Below, piece by piece: positions 12,973 through 21,790 of a stretch of DNA of 64,000 bases. Made by a program: the position numbers and the translations under genes. The notes below the pieces were generated by a model. The model was not told the origin of the DNA and ran no database searches. It saw only the letters and a list, made by a program, of their open reading frames with translations. The first letter of the stretch is position 1; every line of letters begins with the position of its first letter. This DNA comes from Desulfolutivibrio sulfodismutans DSM 3696 (lineage in GTDB: Bacteria; Desulfobacterota; Desulfovibrionia; Desulfovibrionales; Desulfovibrionaceae), in assembly GCF_013376455.1 (NCBI RefSeq), contig NZ_CP045504.1:310001-374000 (forward strand). Reading direction: 5' to 3'.

Positions 12973-14528
12973 ACCGCGCCGCGCCGCTTCTTCTGCTCAT
13001 CCTCGACGGCTGGGGCCTGGCCCCGGCCGGTCCCGGCAACGCCATCTCCCTGGCTCGCACCCCGAACGTGGACCGCCTGAGGCGCGAATTTCCCCACACC
13101 CGGCTGCGCTGCTCGGGCCGGGCTGTGGGCCTGCCGGACGGGTTCATGGGCAATTCCGAGGTGGGGCACATGAATATCGGCGCGGGGCGCGTGATCTATC
13201 AGGACATGACCCGCATCGACATGGCCGTGGAGGACGGGTCGCTGGCCAGTAATCCGGCCCTGGCGGATCTGGCGGCCAAGGTCAAGGCCCGGGGCGGCCG
13301 ACTGCATTTCATGGGCCTTGTGTCCGACGGCGGGGTGCACAGCCATATCCGTCATCTCAAGGCCCTGGCCCTGGCCGCCAAGGCCCTGGGCGCGCCGGTC
13401 CTGGTGCATGCCTTTCTCGACGGCCGGGACACCCCGCCCCAAAGCGGCCGAGGATTTATCGCCGATCTCGACGCCTTTTTGCACGACAACGACTGCGGAA
13501 CCATCGCCTCGATCACCGGCCGGTTCTACGCCATGGACCGGGACAAGCGCTGGGACCGGGTGGGACGGGCCTATGCCGCCCTGACCTCGGGCACGGGCGC
13601 GCCGCTTCTTTCCGCCGACGCCGCAGCCGCCGTGGACGCGGCCTATGCCGCCGGGGAGACGGACGAGTTCGTGACCCCGCGGCTTCTGGCCGTGCCGGGC
13701 GGGGAGGGCGGCCCGATCCCGGACGGTTGCATCCGGGACGGGGACGGCGTGTTTTTTTTCAATTTCCGGGCCGACCGGGCCAGGGAGATCACCCAGGCCT
13801 TCATCCGGCCGGATTTCGACGGTTTTCCCCGGGAGGCGACCCCGGATCTGGCCGGGTTCGTCTCCATGACCGAATATGAGTCCACCTTCGGCATTCCGGT
13901 GGCGTTTGCCCCGGAAAGCTATACGGGCGTCCTGGGGCAGGCCGTGTCCGAGGCGGGGCTTGTGCAGCTGCGGCTGGCCGAGACGGAAAAATACGCCCAC
14001 GTGACCTATTTTTTCAATTGCGGCCGGGAGGAGCCCTTCCCCGGCGAGAACCGCCTCCTGGTTCCGTCCCCGCGCGAGGTGGCCACCTACGACCAAAAGC
14101 CCCAGATGAGCGCCCGGGAGGTCACCGAGACCTTTTTGCGGGAATGGGAGAAGGGTTACGGCCTGTACGTGGTCAATCTGGCCAACCCGGACATGGTGGG
14201 CCACACCGGGGATCTGGCCGCCGCGATCATGGCCTGCGAGGTGGTGGACGAATGCGTGGGGCGCATGGTCCAGGCGGTCCTGGCCTCGGGCGGACGCCTG
14301 TGCCTGACCGCCGACCACGGCAACGCCGAGGAGATGATCGATGCCCATGGCGGAAAGATGACCGCGCATACGCTCAATGAGGTCCCCTTCGTGCTGGCCG
14401 ACCCGGCCCACAGGACGGCCTCGCTGTCGCCGGGCGTGCTGGGGGACATCGCCCCCACGCTTCTGAAACTGCTCGGTCTGGAGAAACCCCGGGAAATGAC
14501 CGGAAAAAGCCTGCTTGGGCATCCGTAA
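12969..14528 (+). CDS. gpmI: 2,3-bisphosphoglycerate-independent phosphoglycerate mutase
   Basis: A 519-residue iPGM of glycolysis/gluconeogenesis, interconverting 3- and 2-phosphoglycerate with two Mn ions. The first metal site is LILDGWG and the phospho-serine is Ser63 in MGNSEVGHMNIGAGR. Also visible are DGRDTPP, the phosphatase-domain blocks NLANPDMVGHTG and TADHGNAEEM, and the C-terminal APTLLKLLGL. Length and motif order are normal. It is coupled to rsfS upstream and nearly abuts the zinc-ribbon gene downstream. Confidence 0.97.
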   Translation: MNRAAPLLLLILDGWGLAPAGPGNAISLARTPNVDRLRREFPHTRLRCSGRAVGLPDGFMGNSEVGHMNIGAGRVIYQDMTRIDMAVEDGSLASNPALADLAAKVKARGGRLHFMGLVSDGGVHSHIRHLKALALAAKALGAPVLVHAFLDGRDTPPQSGRGFIADLDAFLHDNDCGTIASITGRFYAMDRDKRWDRVGRAYAALTSGTGAPLLSADAAAAVDAAYAAGETDEFVTPRLLAVPGGEGGPIPDGCIRDGDGVFFFNFRADRAREITQAFIRPDFDGFPREATPDLAGFVSMTEYESTFGIPVAFAPESYTGVLGQAVSEAGLVQLRLAETEKYAHVTYFFNCGREEPFPGENRLLVPSPREVATYDQKPQMSAREVTETFLREWEKGYGLYVVNLANPDMVGHTGDLAAAIMACEVVDECVGRMVQAVLASGGRLCLTADHGNAEEMIDAHGGKMTAHTLNEVPFVLADPAHRTASLSPGVLGDIAPTLLKLLGLEKPREMTGKSLLGHP

Positions 14529-14538
14529 GGCGCACCCC

Positions 14539-14778
14539 ATGAATCCCAAAAAGCCGCTGACCCCGATCAAACCCATGGGGATGGAGCTGGTCTTCCTCTA
14601 TCCCTGCCCCCAGTGCGGCCAGGCCGTGCCCGTGGCCTCCCCGGTCAAGCCGGCCCTGGCCCAATGCGCCGCCTGCCGGGCCCGGTTCCCCATCGTGCCC
14701 GTGGACGAGCGCACGGTGAATTTCGTCAAGCTCATGACCGCAGGCGGCAAGGCCGCCATTGATCCGGATTTCGTTTAG
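14539..14778 (+). CDS. Small zinc-ribbon protein
   Basis: A 79-residue protein with two CxxC knuckles (CPQC and CAAC, about residues 23-46), suggesting a zinc ribbon followed by a short tail. ATG 14539 follows AAGGCGC at good spacing, 10 bases after the gpmI stop, so it probably belongs to the rsfS-gpmI operon. I do not recognise a named family. A nucleic-acid or protein-binding role is a guess from the ribbon alone. Confidence 0.7.
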   Translation: MNPKKPLTPIKPMGMELVFLYPCPQCGQAVPVASPVKPALAQCAACRARFPIVPVDERTVNFVKLMTAGGKAAIDPDFV

Positions 14779-14937
14779 GGCCGCCCGTTCCCTCACAGCT
14801 CGCTCGGCACGGCGGAAGCGTTTCCCCTTCCGGGGGATGGCGACGCCCGGCAACGCGAAGGCAGGGCGGGCCGTGGACACCGGGGCGGGAATCGGCCATA
14901 GCGGGAGTCGGCTCGACAATCCCAAGGAGGCGTCCCC

Positions 14938-16590
14938 ATGTCCGTGCATCCCCTGGCCGGAAAACCGGCCCCCAGATCCCTTCTGGTCAACGTGCCACGG
15001 CTCGTGGCCGCCTATTTCGCCACCCGCCCCGACCCGGACGACCCGGCCCAGCAGGTGGCCTTCGGCACCTCCGGACACCGGGGCAGCGCCTTTGACGGCT
15101 CCTTCAACGAGGTCCACATCCTGGCCATCGCCCAGGCCATCTGCGATTATCGCAGGATCGCGGGCATCACCGGCCCGCTCTTTCTGGGCATGGACACCCA
15201 CGCCCTGTCCGAACCGGCCTTCGTCACGGTCCTTGAGGTGCTGGCGGCGAACGGGGTGACGGTCATGATCCAGGCCGGGCGCGGCTATACCCCCACCCCG
15301 GTCATCTCCCATGCCATCCTCCGCCATAACCGGACGGCCAAGGGCGGCACGGCCGACGGCATCGTCATCACCCCCTCCCACAATCCCCCGCAGGACGGCG
15401 GCATCAAATACAATCCCCCCTCGGGCGGCCCGGCCGACACCGGCGCCACGAAAGACATCCAGGACCGGGCCAACGCCTTCATCAAGGCCGGGCTGTCCGG
15501 CGTCTCCCGCATCCCCTTCGAAAAGGCCCTGGGCGCGGACACCACCATCGAGCACGATTACGTGGCCCCCTATGTGGACGACCTGGAAAACATCGTGAAC
15601 CTGCGGGCCGTGGCCGCCGCCGGGGTGAAAATCGGCGTGGACCCCCTGGGCGGCTCGGGGATCGCCTTCTGGGAGCCCCTCGCGGCCCGCTACGGCCTGG
15701 ACATCACGGTGGTCAATCCCGTGGTGGACCCCACGTTTTCGTTCATGACCGTGGACAAGGACGGCAAGATCCGCATGGACTGTTCCTCGCCCTACGCCAT
15801 GCAGGGCTTGATCGCCCTGAAGGACCGTTTCGACGTGGCCTTCGGCAACGATCCCGACTACGACCGCCACGGCATCGTCACCCCGGGCGGCGGGCTCATG
15901 AATCCCAACCACTACCTGTCCGTGGCCGTGGACTATCTGTTCCGGACCCGCCAGGGATGGCGCGCCGACGCCGCCGTGGGCAAGACCCTGGTCTCCAGCG
16001 CCATGCTGGACCGGGTGGCGGCCTCGCTCGGGCGGCGGCTGTGCGAGGTGCCGGTGGGGTTTAAGTGGTTCGTGGACGGGCTTCTCGACGGCTCTTTCGG
16101 ATTTGGCGGCGAGGAATCGGCCGGGGCCTCGTTTCTGCGGTTCGACGGCACGGCCTGGTCCACGGACAAGGACGGCATCCTGCTTGATCTTTTGGCCGCC
16201 GAGATCACGGCCGCAACCGGCAAAGACCCGGCCGAGCACTACCGGGAACTCACTGAGCGCTTCGGCGCGCCCATTTATGAGCGGCTGGACGCCCCGGCGT
16301 CAAAGGCCCAGAAAAAGGCCCTGTCGGGGCTCTCGCCGGAAATGGTCGCGGCGGACACCCTGGCCGGGGAGACGATCACGGCCAAGCTCACGGCCGCGCC
16401 CGGCAATGGCGCGTCCATCGGCGGCCTCAAGGTGGCCACGGAAAACGGCTGGTTCGCGGCCCGGCCCTCGGGCACCGAGGATGTCTATAAAATCTATGCC
16501 GAAAGCTTCCTGGGCGCGGACCACCTGAAAAGGCTCCAGGACGAGGCCCGGCAGATTGTGGATGCCGCCTTTGCCGCCGCCGGGGTCTGA
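14938..16590 (+). CDS. pgm: Phosphoglucomutase (alpha-D-glucose phosphate-specific)
   Basis: A 550-residue alpha-phosphohexomutase of the E. coli Pgm type, interconverting glucose-1-phosphate and glucose-6-phosphate for glycogen and envelope sugars. Visible motifs are FGTSGHRG (about 42-49), the phospho-serine loop TPSHNPP (Ser about 146), the metal loop [10 protein letters not shown], the sugar-binding GGEESAG, and the C-terminal phosphate loop [14 protein letters not shown]. The ATG has an AAGGAGGCGTCCCC site. The 160-base gap before it shows no other gene. Confidence 0.96.
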   Translation: MSVHPLAGKPAPRSLLVNVPRLVAAYFATRPDPDDPAQQVAFGTSGHRGSAFDGSFNEVHILAIAQAICDYRRIAGITGPLFLGMDTHALSEPAFVTVLEVLAANGVTVMIQAGRGYTPTPVISHAILRHNRTAKGGTADGIVITPSHNPPQDGGIKYNPPSGGPADTGATKDIQDRANAFIKAGLSGVSRIPFEKALGADTTIEHDYVAPYVDDLENIVNLRAVAAAGVKIGVDPLGGSGIAFWEPLAARYGLDITVVNPVVDPTFSFMTVDKDGKIRMDCSSPYAMQGLIALKDRFDVAFGNDPDYDRHGIVTPGGGLMNPNHYLSVAVDYLFRTRQGWRADAAVGKTLVSSAMLDRVAASLGRRLCEVPVGFKWFVDGLLDGSFGFGGEESAGASFLRFDGTAWSTDKDGILLDLLAAEITAATGKDPAEHYRELTERFGAPIYERLDAPASKAQKKALSGLSPEMVAADTLAGETITAKLTAAPGNGASIGGLKVATENGWFAARPSGTEDVYKIYAESFLGADHLKRLQDEARQIVDAAFAAAGV

Positions 16591-16638
16591 TCCCGGGTTC
16601 CTCGCGGCGGCAGGACCACCGGGGTGGGGAGGGGAGGC

Positions 16639-17535
16639 ATGACCGTGTCGCCCACAGGGGCGGTGAAGCACGATGACGCCCGGCAGGCCCGCTCCGAGGC
16701 GGCGGCCCGGCGGCTGTTGCTGTCCCATGCCTACAAGGGGCGGAAGCGGTTTTGCCCCCGTTGCCGGGACGAAACGGTTTACATCCTGGCCGACGGAAGG
16801 CTGCGCTGCGGTGCGTGCCGCTACACCTTCCATGAATTGACCGGCCGGTTCGTCAATGTCGGGGGCTTAAGCTGCCGGGACTGGCTGCGCCTCACCCGGC
16901 TTTTCGCCCGGGAGCTGACCGCCAGCACCATGGCCGAGGAACTGGGGCTGGCCTACAACACCGTCTACCGGGCCGTGACGGTCCTTCGCTTCGCCATCGT
17001 GGCGGCCGCCCCGGACGCCTCCCAGATCCTCTTTGGCGAAACGGGCCGGGCCATGGGCTACGACGGCGGCCGCATCGTCATGTCCCGGGATACGGCCTCG
17101 GAAGGCCCCATCCCGGTCTTCGGGATCATCGAGCGACCGGACTGGACCTTCGTGGACTTGGTGCCGGACATGCGCGTGGAGCATGTCGTCCACTTCAACC
17201 TGAGTTTTTCCCTCAAGGTGGCCCGCCTGGGCAAAGTGGTCTACACCGACCGCTACCAGCATTATGACGCGCTCATGTTCTGCGGCGGCGACGATGTCCG
17301 GCGCTACGCCGACATTCTGGACCGCACGCCGTTTCTGGATACGCGCCGGGGCGGGTTTTGGAGTTTCGCCCAAAGCCGCCTGCGCCGCTTTAACGGCGTC
17401 AGCGCCCGAAGATTCCCCCTGTATCTCAAGGAACTGGAATTCCGCTACAACCATCGTAACGAAGACATCCTCCCGATCTTGCTCACCTACCTCTGCAGTT
17501 TGGTGCCAAAACGCGAACAAAGCGATTTGTTTTGA
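16639..17535 (+). CDS. IS1595/ISXO2-type transposase-like protein, probably inactivated or domesticated
   Basis: A 298-residue protein with the architecture of an IS1595-group transposase. It has an N-terminal zinc ribbon (CPRC...CGAC, about residues 35-60), a helix-turn-helix region (about 85-115), and an ISXO2-like core with VYTDRYQHY and the C-terminal signature RGGFWS...GVSARRF...ELEFRYNHR. The usual first catalytic block, EVDE-like, reads LFGETG, so the first Asp appears to be missing. No terminal inverted repeats or target duplications were found around it. The good ribosome-binding site (GGGGAGGC) and an intact frame argue for retained expression. It lies directly upstream of the formate dehydrogenase locus. 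Confidence 0.7.
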   Translation: MTVSPTGAVKHDDARQARSEAAARRLLLSHAYKGRKRFCPRCRDETVYILADGRLRCGACRYTFHELTGRFVNVGGLSCRDWLRLTRLFARELTASTMAEELGLAYNTVYRAVTVLRFAIVAAAPDASQILFGETGRAMGYDGGRIVMSRDTASEGPIPVFGIIERPDWTFVDLVPDMRVEHVVHFNLSFSLKVARLGKVVYTDRYQHYDALMFCGGDDVRRYADILDRTPFLDTRRGGFWSFAQSRLRRFNGVSARRFPLYLKELEFRYNHRNEDILPILLTYLCSLVPKREQSDLF

Positions 17536-17561
17536 CCATCCCCCGGCCCGAGTCCTACTAG
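17532..17561 (+). promoter_or_regulatory. Possible sigma-70 promoter for the formate dehydrogenase locus
   Basis: TTGACC (17532-17537) overlaps the transposase-like gene's stop codon. It is followed after 18 bases by TACTAG (17556-17561). The predicted start would fall just before the palindrome at 17588-17607. Box quality is moderate. Confidence 0.4.
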
Positions 17562-17587
17562 AATTTAACATCTGTGATTTCAGGTAC

Positions 17588-17607
17588 TTATGTCATTTTT
17601 GACATAA
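17588..17607. promoter_or_regulatory. Perfect 8-bp inverted repeat, likely operator upstream of fdn
   Basis: TTATGTCA-tttt-TGACATAA is a perfect dyad with a 4-base spacer, in an AT-richer patch 280 bases before fdnG and just downstream of the putative promoter. The half-site loosely resembles molybdate/tungstate-type (ModE-like) sites, which would suit a Mo/W enzyme. It could equally be bound by another regulator. The stem is too AT-rich to be a typical terminator. Confidence 0.55.
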
Positions 17608-17641
17608 CGAAGGCACAGATGGGGCGGACAGGGGGAGACTG

Positions 17642-17863
17642 ATGGAAGCACAACGGATCGCTGCGGCGACGGCTTGGGATTCCCTGCCGTTTACCGGCCT
17701 CGGATTCGATCTGGGCATGGTTCGGGCGCGCGCCGAACGGGTGTCCTTTTCCGTGCCGGAGGAGGGGATGGCGGACGCCCCCCGGGCGAATTTCCCCGTG
17801 ACCTGGCTTGCGGCGGGCTACGAACTTCAGGTTCGCCTGGGCCGCGAGATACGCGGGTGTTGA
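17642..17863 (+). CDS. Small ORF with an fdnG signal-peptide-like segment
   Basis: A 73-residue open frame with a strong GGGGGAG site six bases before its ATG, ending 24 bases before fdnG. Residues 17-32 (FTGLGFDLGMVRARAE) match residues 21-36 of FdnG (FGGLGFDLTPVHAKAE) at 11 of 16 positions. The twin-arginine motif is missing, and the rest matches nothing I recognise. It may be a leader peptide or the diverged remnant of a second fdnG 5' end. Translation is plausible, but function is unknown. Confidence 0.4.
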   Translation: MEAQRIAAATAWDSLPFTGLGFDLGMVRARAERVSFSVPEEGMADAPRANFPVTWLAAGYELQVRLGREIRGC

Positions 17864-17887
17864 ACACGTAACCGGTTGGAGGAATCA

Positions 17888-20800
17888 ATGAAATTGAAAC
17901 GCAGGGATTTTCTCAAGCTGACCGGCGGGGCCATGGCCGTCACCGCCTTCGGCGGCCTGGGATTCGACCTCACCCCGGTTCATGCCAAGGCCGAGGCGGC
18001 GAAACTGGCCGGGACCAAGCAGACCACCTCGGTGTGCTGCTACTGTTCCGTGGGCTGCGGGCTCATCGTCAGCACCGCCGACGGCGGCAAGGGCCGCGCG
18101 GTCAACGTCGAGGGCGATCCGGACCATCCTATCAACGAAGGCGCCCTGTGTCCCAAAGGCGCGTCCATCTCCCAACTCGGCGAAAACGACCGGCGTTTGC
18201 AAAAGGTGCTGTACCGCGCCCCGTATTCCGACAAGTGGGAGGAAAAAAGCTGGGATTTCGCCCTGGAGCGCATCGCCAAGCTGACCAAGGAAGCCCGCGA
18301 CGCCACCTTTGAGGTCAAAGACGCCAAAGGCCAGGTGGTCAACCGGGTGAACGGCATCGCCTCCGTGGGTTCGGCGGCCATGGACAACGAGGAGTGTTGG
18401 ATCTATCAGGCCATGCTCCGGGCTATGGGCCTTACGTATATCGAGCATCAGGCCCGTATCTGACACAGCGCTACTGTGGCGGCTCTGGCAGAGTCGTTCG
18501 GACGCGGCGCGATGACCAATCATTGGATCGATCTGGTCAACAGTGATTGCATTTTCATCATCGGCAGCAACCCTGCCGAAAACCATCCCATCTCGTTTAA
18601 GTGGGTCATGCGGGCCAAGGAACGCGGCGGCAAGGTCATCCATGTCGACCCGCGCTTCACCCGCACCTCCCAGCACGCCGACGTCTTCGCCCGTCTGCGC
18701 TCGGGCTCGGACATCGCCTTTTTCGGCGGCATGATCAACTACATCCTGAAGAACAACCTGATCTTCAAGGATTACGTGGTCAACTACACCAACGCAGCCT
18801 TCATCGTAAGCGACAAATACGAATTCAAGGACGGGCTTTTCTCCGGCTTCAACGCGGAAAAACGCAGCTACGACAAGTCCTCCTGGGCCTTCGTGAAGGA
18901 CGACAAGGGCGTCCCCAAAAAGGATCCGACCCTGTCCGATCCCCGCTGCGTCTATCAGATCATGAAGAAGCATTACGAGCGCTATGATCTGAAGACCGTG
19001 TCCAAGATCTCCGGAACCCCGGAAAAGGATCTGGTGGAGGTCTACAAGACCTACGCCGAGACGGGCAAGCCCGAGAAGTCCGGCACCATGCTTTACGCCA
19101 TGGGCCAGACCCAGCATACCGTGGGTGTGCAGAACATCCGGGCCATGACCATCATCCAGTTCCTTCTGGGCAACATCGGCGTGGCCGGCGGCGGCGTCAA
19201 CGCCCTGCGCGGCGAGGCCAACGTCCAGGGGTCCACGGATCAGGGGCTGCTCTATCACATCCTGCCGGGCTACCTGCCGACCCCGAGTGCGGCCTGGCCC
19301 ACGCTCAAGGACTACAACGCGATAAACACCCCCAAGTCCGCCGATCCCAGAAGCGCCAACTGGTGGGGCAACCGGCCGAAATATATGGCCAGCTTCATCA
19401 AGTCCCTGTATCCCGAGCAGGAGCTTGAGGTCGGCTACTCCTGGCTGCCCAAGCTCGAGCCCGGCAAGGACTATTCCTGGCTGTCGCTGTTCGACGCCAT
19501 GCTGAAAGGCGCCTTCAAGGGCTTTTTCGCCTGGGGCCAGAACCCGGCCGCCAGCACCGCCAACGCCAACAAGACCCGCGAGGCCATGTCCAAACTGGAC
19601 TGGATGGTCACGGTGAACCTGTTCGACACCGAGACCGGTTCGTTTTGGCGCGGCCCGGGCATGGACCCCAAAAAGATCAAGACCGAGGTCTTTTTCCTGC
19701 CCTGCTGCGTGTCCATCGAGAAGGAAGGCTCCATCTCCAACTCCGGCCGCTGGATGCAGTGGCGCTACGGCGGACCCAAGCCCCTGGGCGAGTCCAAGCC
19801 CGACGGCGACATCATCTACGAGCTGTTCGAGAAGATTCGCGAGCTCTACAAAAAGGACGGCGGGGCCTTCCCCGATCCCATCCTGAACCTCAACTGGGAC
19901 GTGGCCACCAACCACGCCTTCGACGCGCACAAGGTGGCCAAGCGCATCAACGGCTACTTCCTCAAGGAAAAGACCTTAAAGGTCGGCGACGCGGACAAGA
20001 CCTTCAAGCCCGGCGACCAGGTTCCGGCCTTCGCCATGCTGCAGGACGACGGCTCCACCTGCTCGGGCTGCTGGGTCTACTGCGCCTCTTACACCGACAA
20101 GAACATGGCCGCCCGCCGCGACAAGACCCAGACCGAGATGCAAGCCAAGATCGGCCTGTTCCCGGGATGGACCTGGGCCTGGCCGGTCAACCGGCGCATC
20201 ATCTACAACCGCGCCTCCGTGGATCTCAACGGAAAGCCGTATCAGCCCGAGAAGGCGGTCATCGCCTGGGTGGACGGCAAGTGGGTGGGCGATGTGCCCG
20301 ACGGTCCCTGGCCGCCCATGGCCGACGTGGAAAAGGGCCGGTATCCGTTCATCATGACCACCGAGGGATTTGGCCAGATCTTCGGCCCGGGCCGCAATGA
20401 CGGTCCTTTGCCGGAGTTCTACGAGCCCCTGGAATGCCCGGTGAACGAGCATCCCTTCTCCAAGCAGCTGCACAACCCCACCGCCCTGATCTTTACGGGC
20501 GAGGCCGAGAAACGGGCCGTGTGCGACCCGCGCTATCCGTTCATCTGCTCCACCTACCGGGTCACGGAGCACTGGCAGACGGGCGTCATGACCCGTTGGA
20601 CGCCGTGGCTGCTTGAGGCCGAGCCGCAGATGTTCGTGGAGATGAGCCCCGAGCTGGCCGAGATGCGCGGCATCAAGGGCGGCGAAAAGGTCATCGTGGA
20701 GAACATGCGCGGACAGTTGTGGGCCAAGGCCATCATCTCCGAGCGCATCAAGCCCTTCACGGTGATGGGGGAGACCATCCATCAGGTGGGCATTCCCTGG

Positions 20801-20926
20801 CACTACGGCTGGGTGTACCCCAAGGATGGCGGCGAATCGGCCAACCTGCTCACCCCCTCCGTGGGCGATCCCAATACCGGCATCCCGGAAACCAAGGCCT
20901 TCATGGTCAACGTGCGCAAGGCCTAA
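17888..20926 (+). CDS. fdnG: Formate dehydrogenase catalytic subunit, selenocysteine-containing
   Basis: A 1012-residue Mo/W-bis-MGD formate dehydrogenase oxidising formate to CO2, exported by Tat. The N-terminus has the twin-arginine motif KRRDFLKLTGG, then a [4Fe-4S] site (CCYCSVGCG with ALCPKG, about residues 54-97). The active-site codon is an in-frame TGA at 18461-18463 (residue 192) inside HQARI-U-HSATVAALAESFGRG, the exact context of known FdnG proteins. The frame continues on both sides without shift, so this is selenocysteine, not a broken gene. ATG 17888 has a GGAGGAATCA site. With fdnH and no cytochrome subunit it would form a soluble periplasmic FdhAB enzyme passing electrons to c-type cytochromes. 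Confidence 0.97.
18461..18500 (+). promoter_or_regulatory. Selenocysteine UGA codon and candidate bSECIS hairpin
   Basis: The UGA (18461-18463) is followed at +18 by a small hairpin GGCTCT-GGC-AGAGTC (18481-18495). That is the right distance for a bacterial SECIS element recognised by SelB. A second small stem, CACAG-cgcta-CTGTG, lies immediately after the UGA. Confidence 0.65.
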
Positions 20927-20941
20927 GGAGGGCCGGAAGCC

Positions 20942-21667
20942 ATGAACGGAAAAAGCTTCTTCGTCGATCTGTCCAAGTGCACGGCCTGCCGGGGCTGCCA
21001 GGTGGCCTGCAAACAGTGGAAAAACAAACCCGCCGAAAAGACGGAAAACACCGGCTCGCACCAGAATCCGCCGGATCTGTCCTGGATGACGCTCAAACTG
21101 GTGCGCTTCACGGAAAAAACCATCGACGGCAAGTTCAACTGGCTGTTTTTCCCGGACCAGTGCCGACATTGCCTGGACGCGCCGTGCAAGATGGTGGCCG
21201 ACTCCGAAGTGGAGGGGGCCATCCTGCAGGACGAGGCCACGGGCGCGGTGATCTTCACGGACAAGACCAAGGGCATCAGCATCGACAACGTGCGTCCGGC
21301 CTGTCCCTACGACATCCCCCGGGTCAACCCCGAAACCAAGGTCATGTACAAGTGCGACATGTGCATCGACCGGGTGCAGGCGGGGCTTCTGCCGGCCTGC
21401 GTGCAGACCTGTCCCACGGGGACCATGAACTTCGGGGATCGGGACGAGATGCTGGCTTTGGCTGAAAAGCGGCTGGCCGAGGTGAAAAAGAGGTATCCCC
21501 AGGCCGTTCTGGCCGATCCCAAGGACGTGCGGGTGATCTTTTTGTGCCTGTTCCCTGGGGACAACTACTATAAATACGTCACGGCCGAGGCGGGTGCGCC
21601 CCGGACCATGACCCGTCAGGCGATGCTGGCCAAGCTGGCCAAGCCCTTCGCCCGTATCCTGTCGTAA
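20942..21667 (+). CDS. fdnH: Formate dehydrogenase iron-sulfur subunit
   Basis: A 241-residue ferredoxin-like beta subunit with four Cys clusters in the order expected for four [4Fe-4S] centres: CTACRGCQVACK (residues 13-24), CRHCLDAPCKM, CPYDIPR with YKCDMC, and CVQTCPTGT. It relays electrons from FdnG. It has no C-terminal membrane helix, unlike E. coli FdnH, which supports a soluble periplasmic complex exported in the Tat cargo of FdnG. It lies 15 bases downstream of fdnG with an AAGGAGGG site. No gamma (cytochrome b) subunit follows; a strong terminator ends the operon. Confidence 0.94.
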   Translation: MNGKSFFVDLSKCTACRGCQVACKQWKNKPAEKTENTGSHQNPPDLSWMTLKLVRFTEKTIDGKFNWLFFPDQCRHCLDAPCKMVADSEVEGAILQDEATGAVIFTDKTKGISIDNVRPACPYDIPRVNPETKVMYKCDMCIDRVQAGLLPACVQTCPTGTMNFGDRDEMLALAEKRLAEVKKRYPQAVLADPKDVRVIFLCLFPGDNYYKYVTAEAGAPRTMTRQAMLAKLAKPFARILS

Positions 21668-21697
21668 TCTGGCTCGCCACCCTCGGGCTGGTTACCT

Positions 21698-21733
21698 GCG
21701 GCCGCCGGGAGTATCTTCCGGCGGCCGCTTTTT
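21698..21733 (+). terminator. Rho-independent terminator of the fdn operon
   Basis: GCGGCCGCCGG stem (21698-21708), 9-base loop, CCGGCGGCCGC (21718-21728), then TTTTT. It is a textbook intrinsic terminator 30 bases after fdnH, and it also marks the left edge of the AT-rich islet. Confidence 0.92.
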
Positions 21734-21790
21734 GTTTCGAACGTAACGTATGAATTAATCTGATAATTGCTTATTTTGGAAGAAATTAGA

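Noticed and set aside
17588-17607. The dyad upstream of fdn as an intrinsic terminator of the transposase-like gene
   Set aside because: The stem is AT-rich and lacks a T-run after the second arm; an operator is the better reading.
18461-18463. fdnG as a pseudogene or two separate genes split by TGA
   Set aside because: The frame continues unbroken and the TGA lies at the known selenocysteine position of formate dehydrogenases with a SECIS-like hairpin after it.
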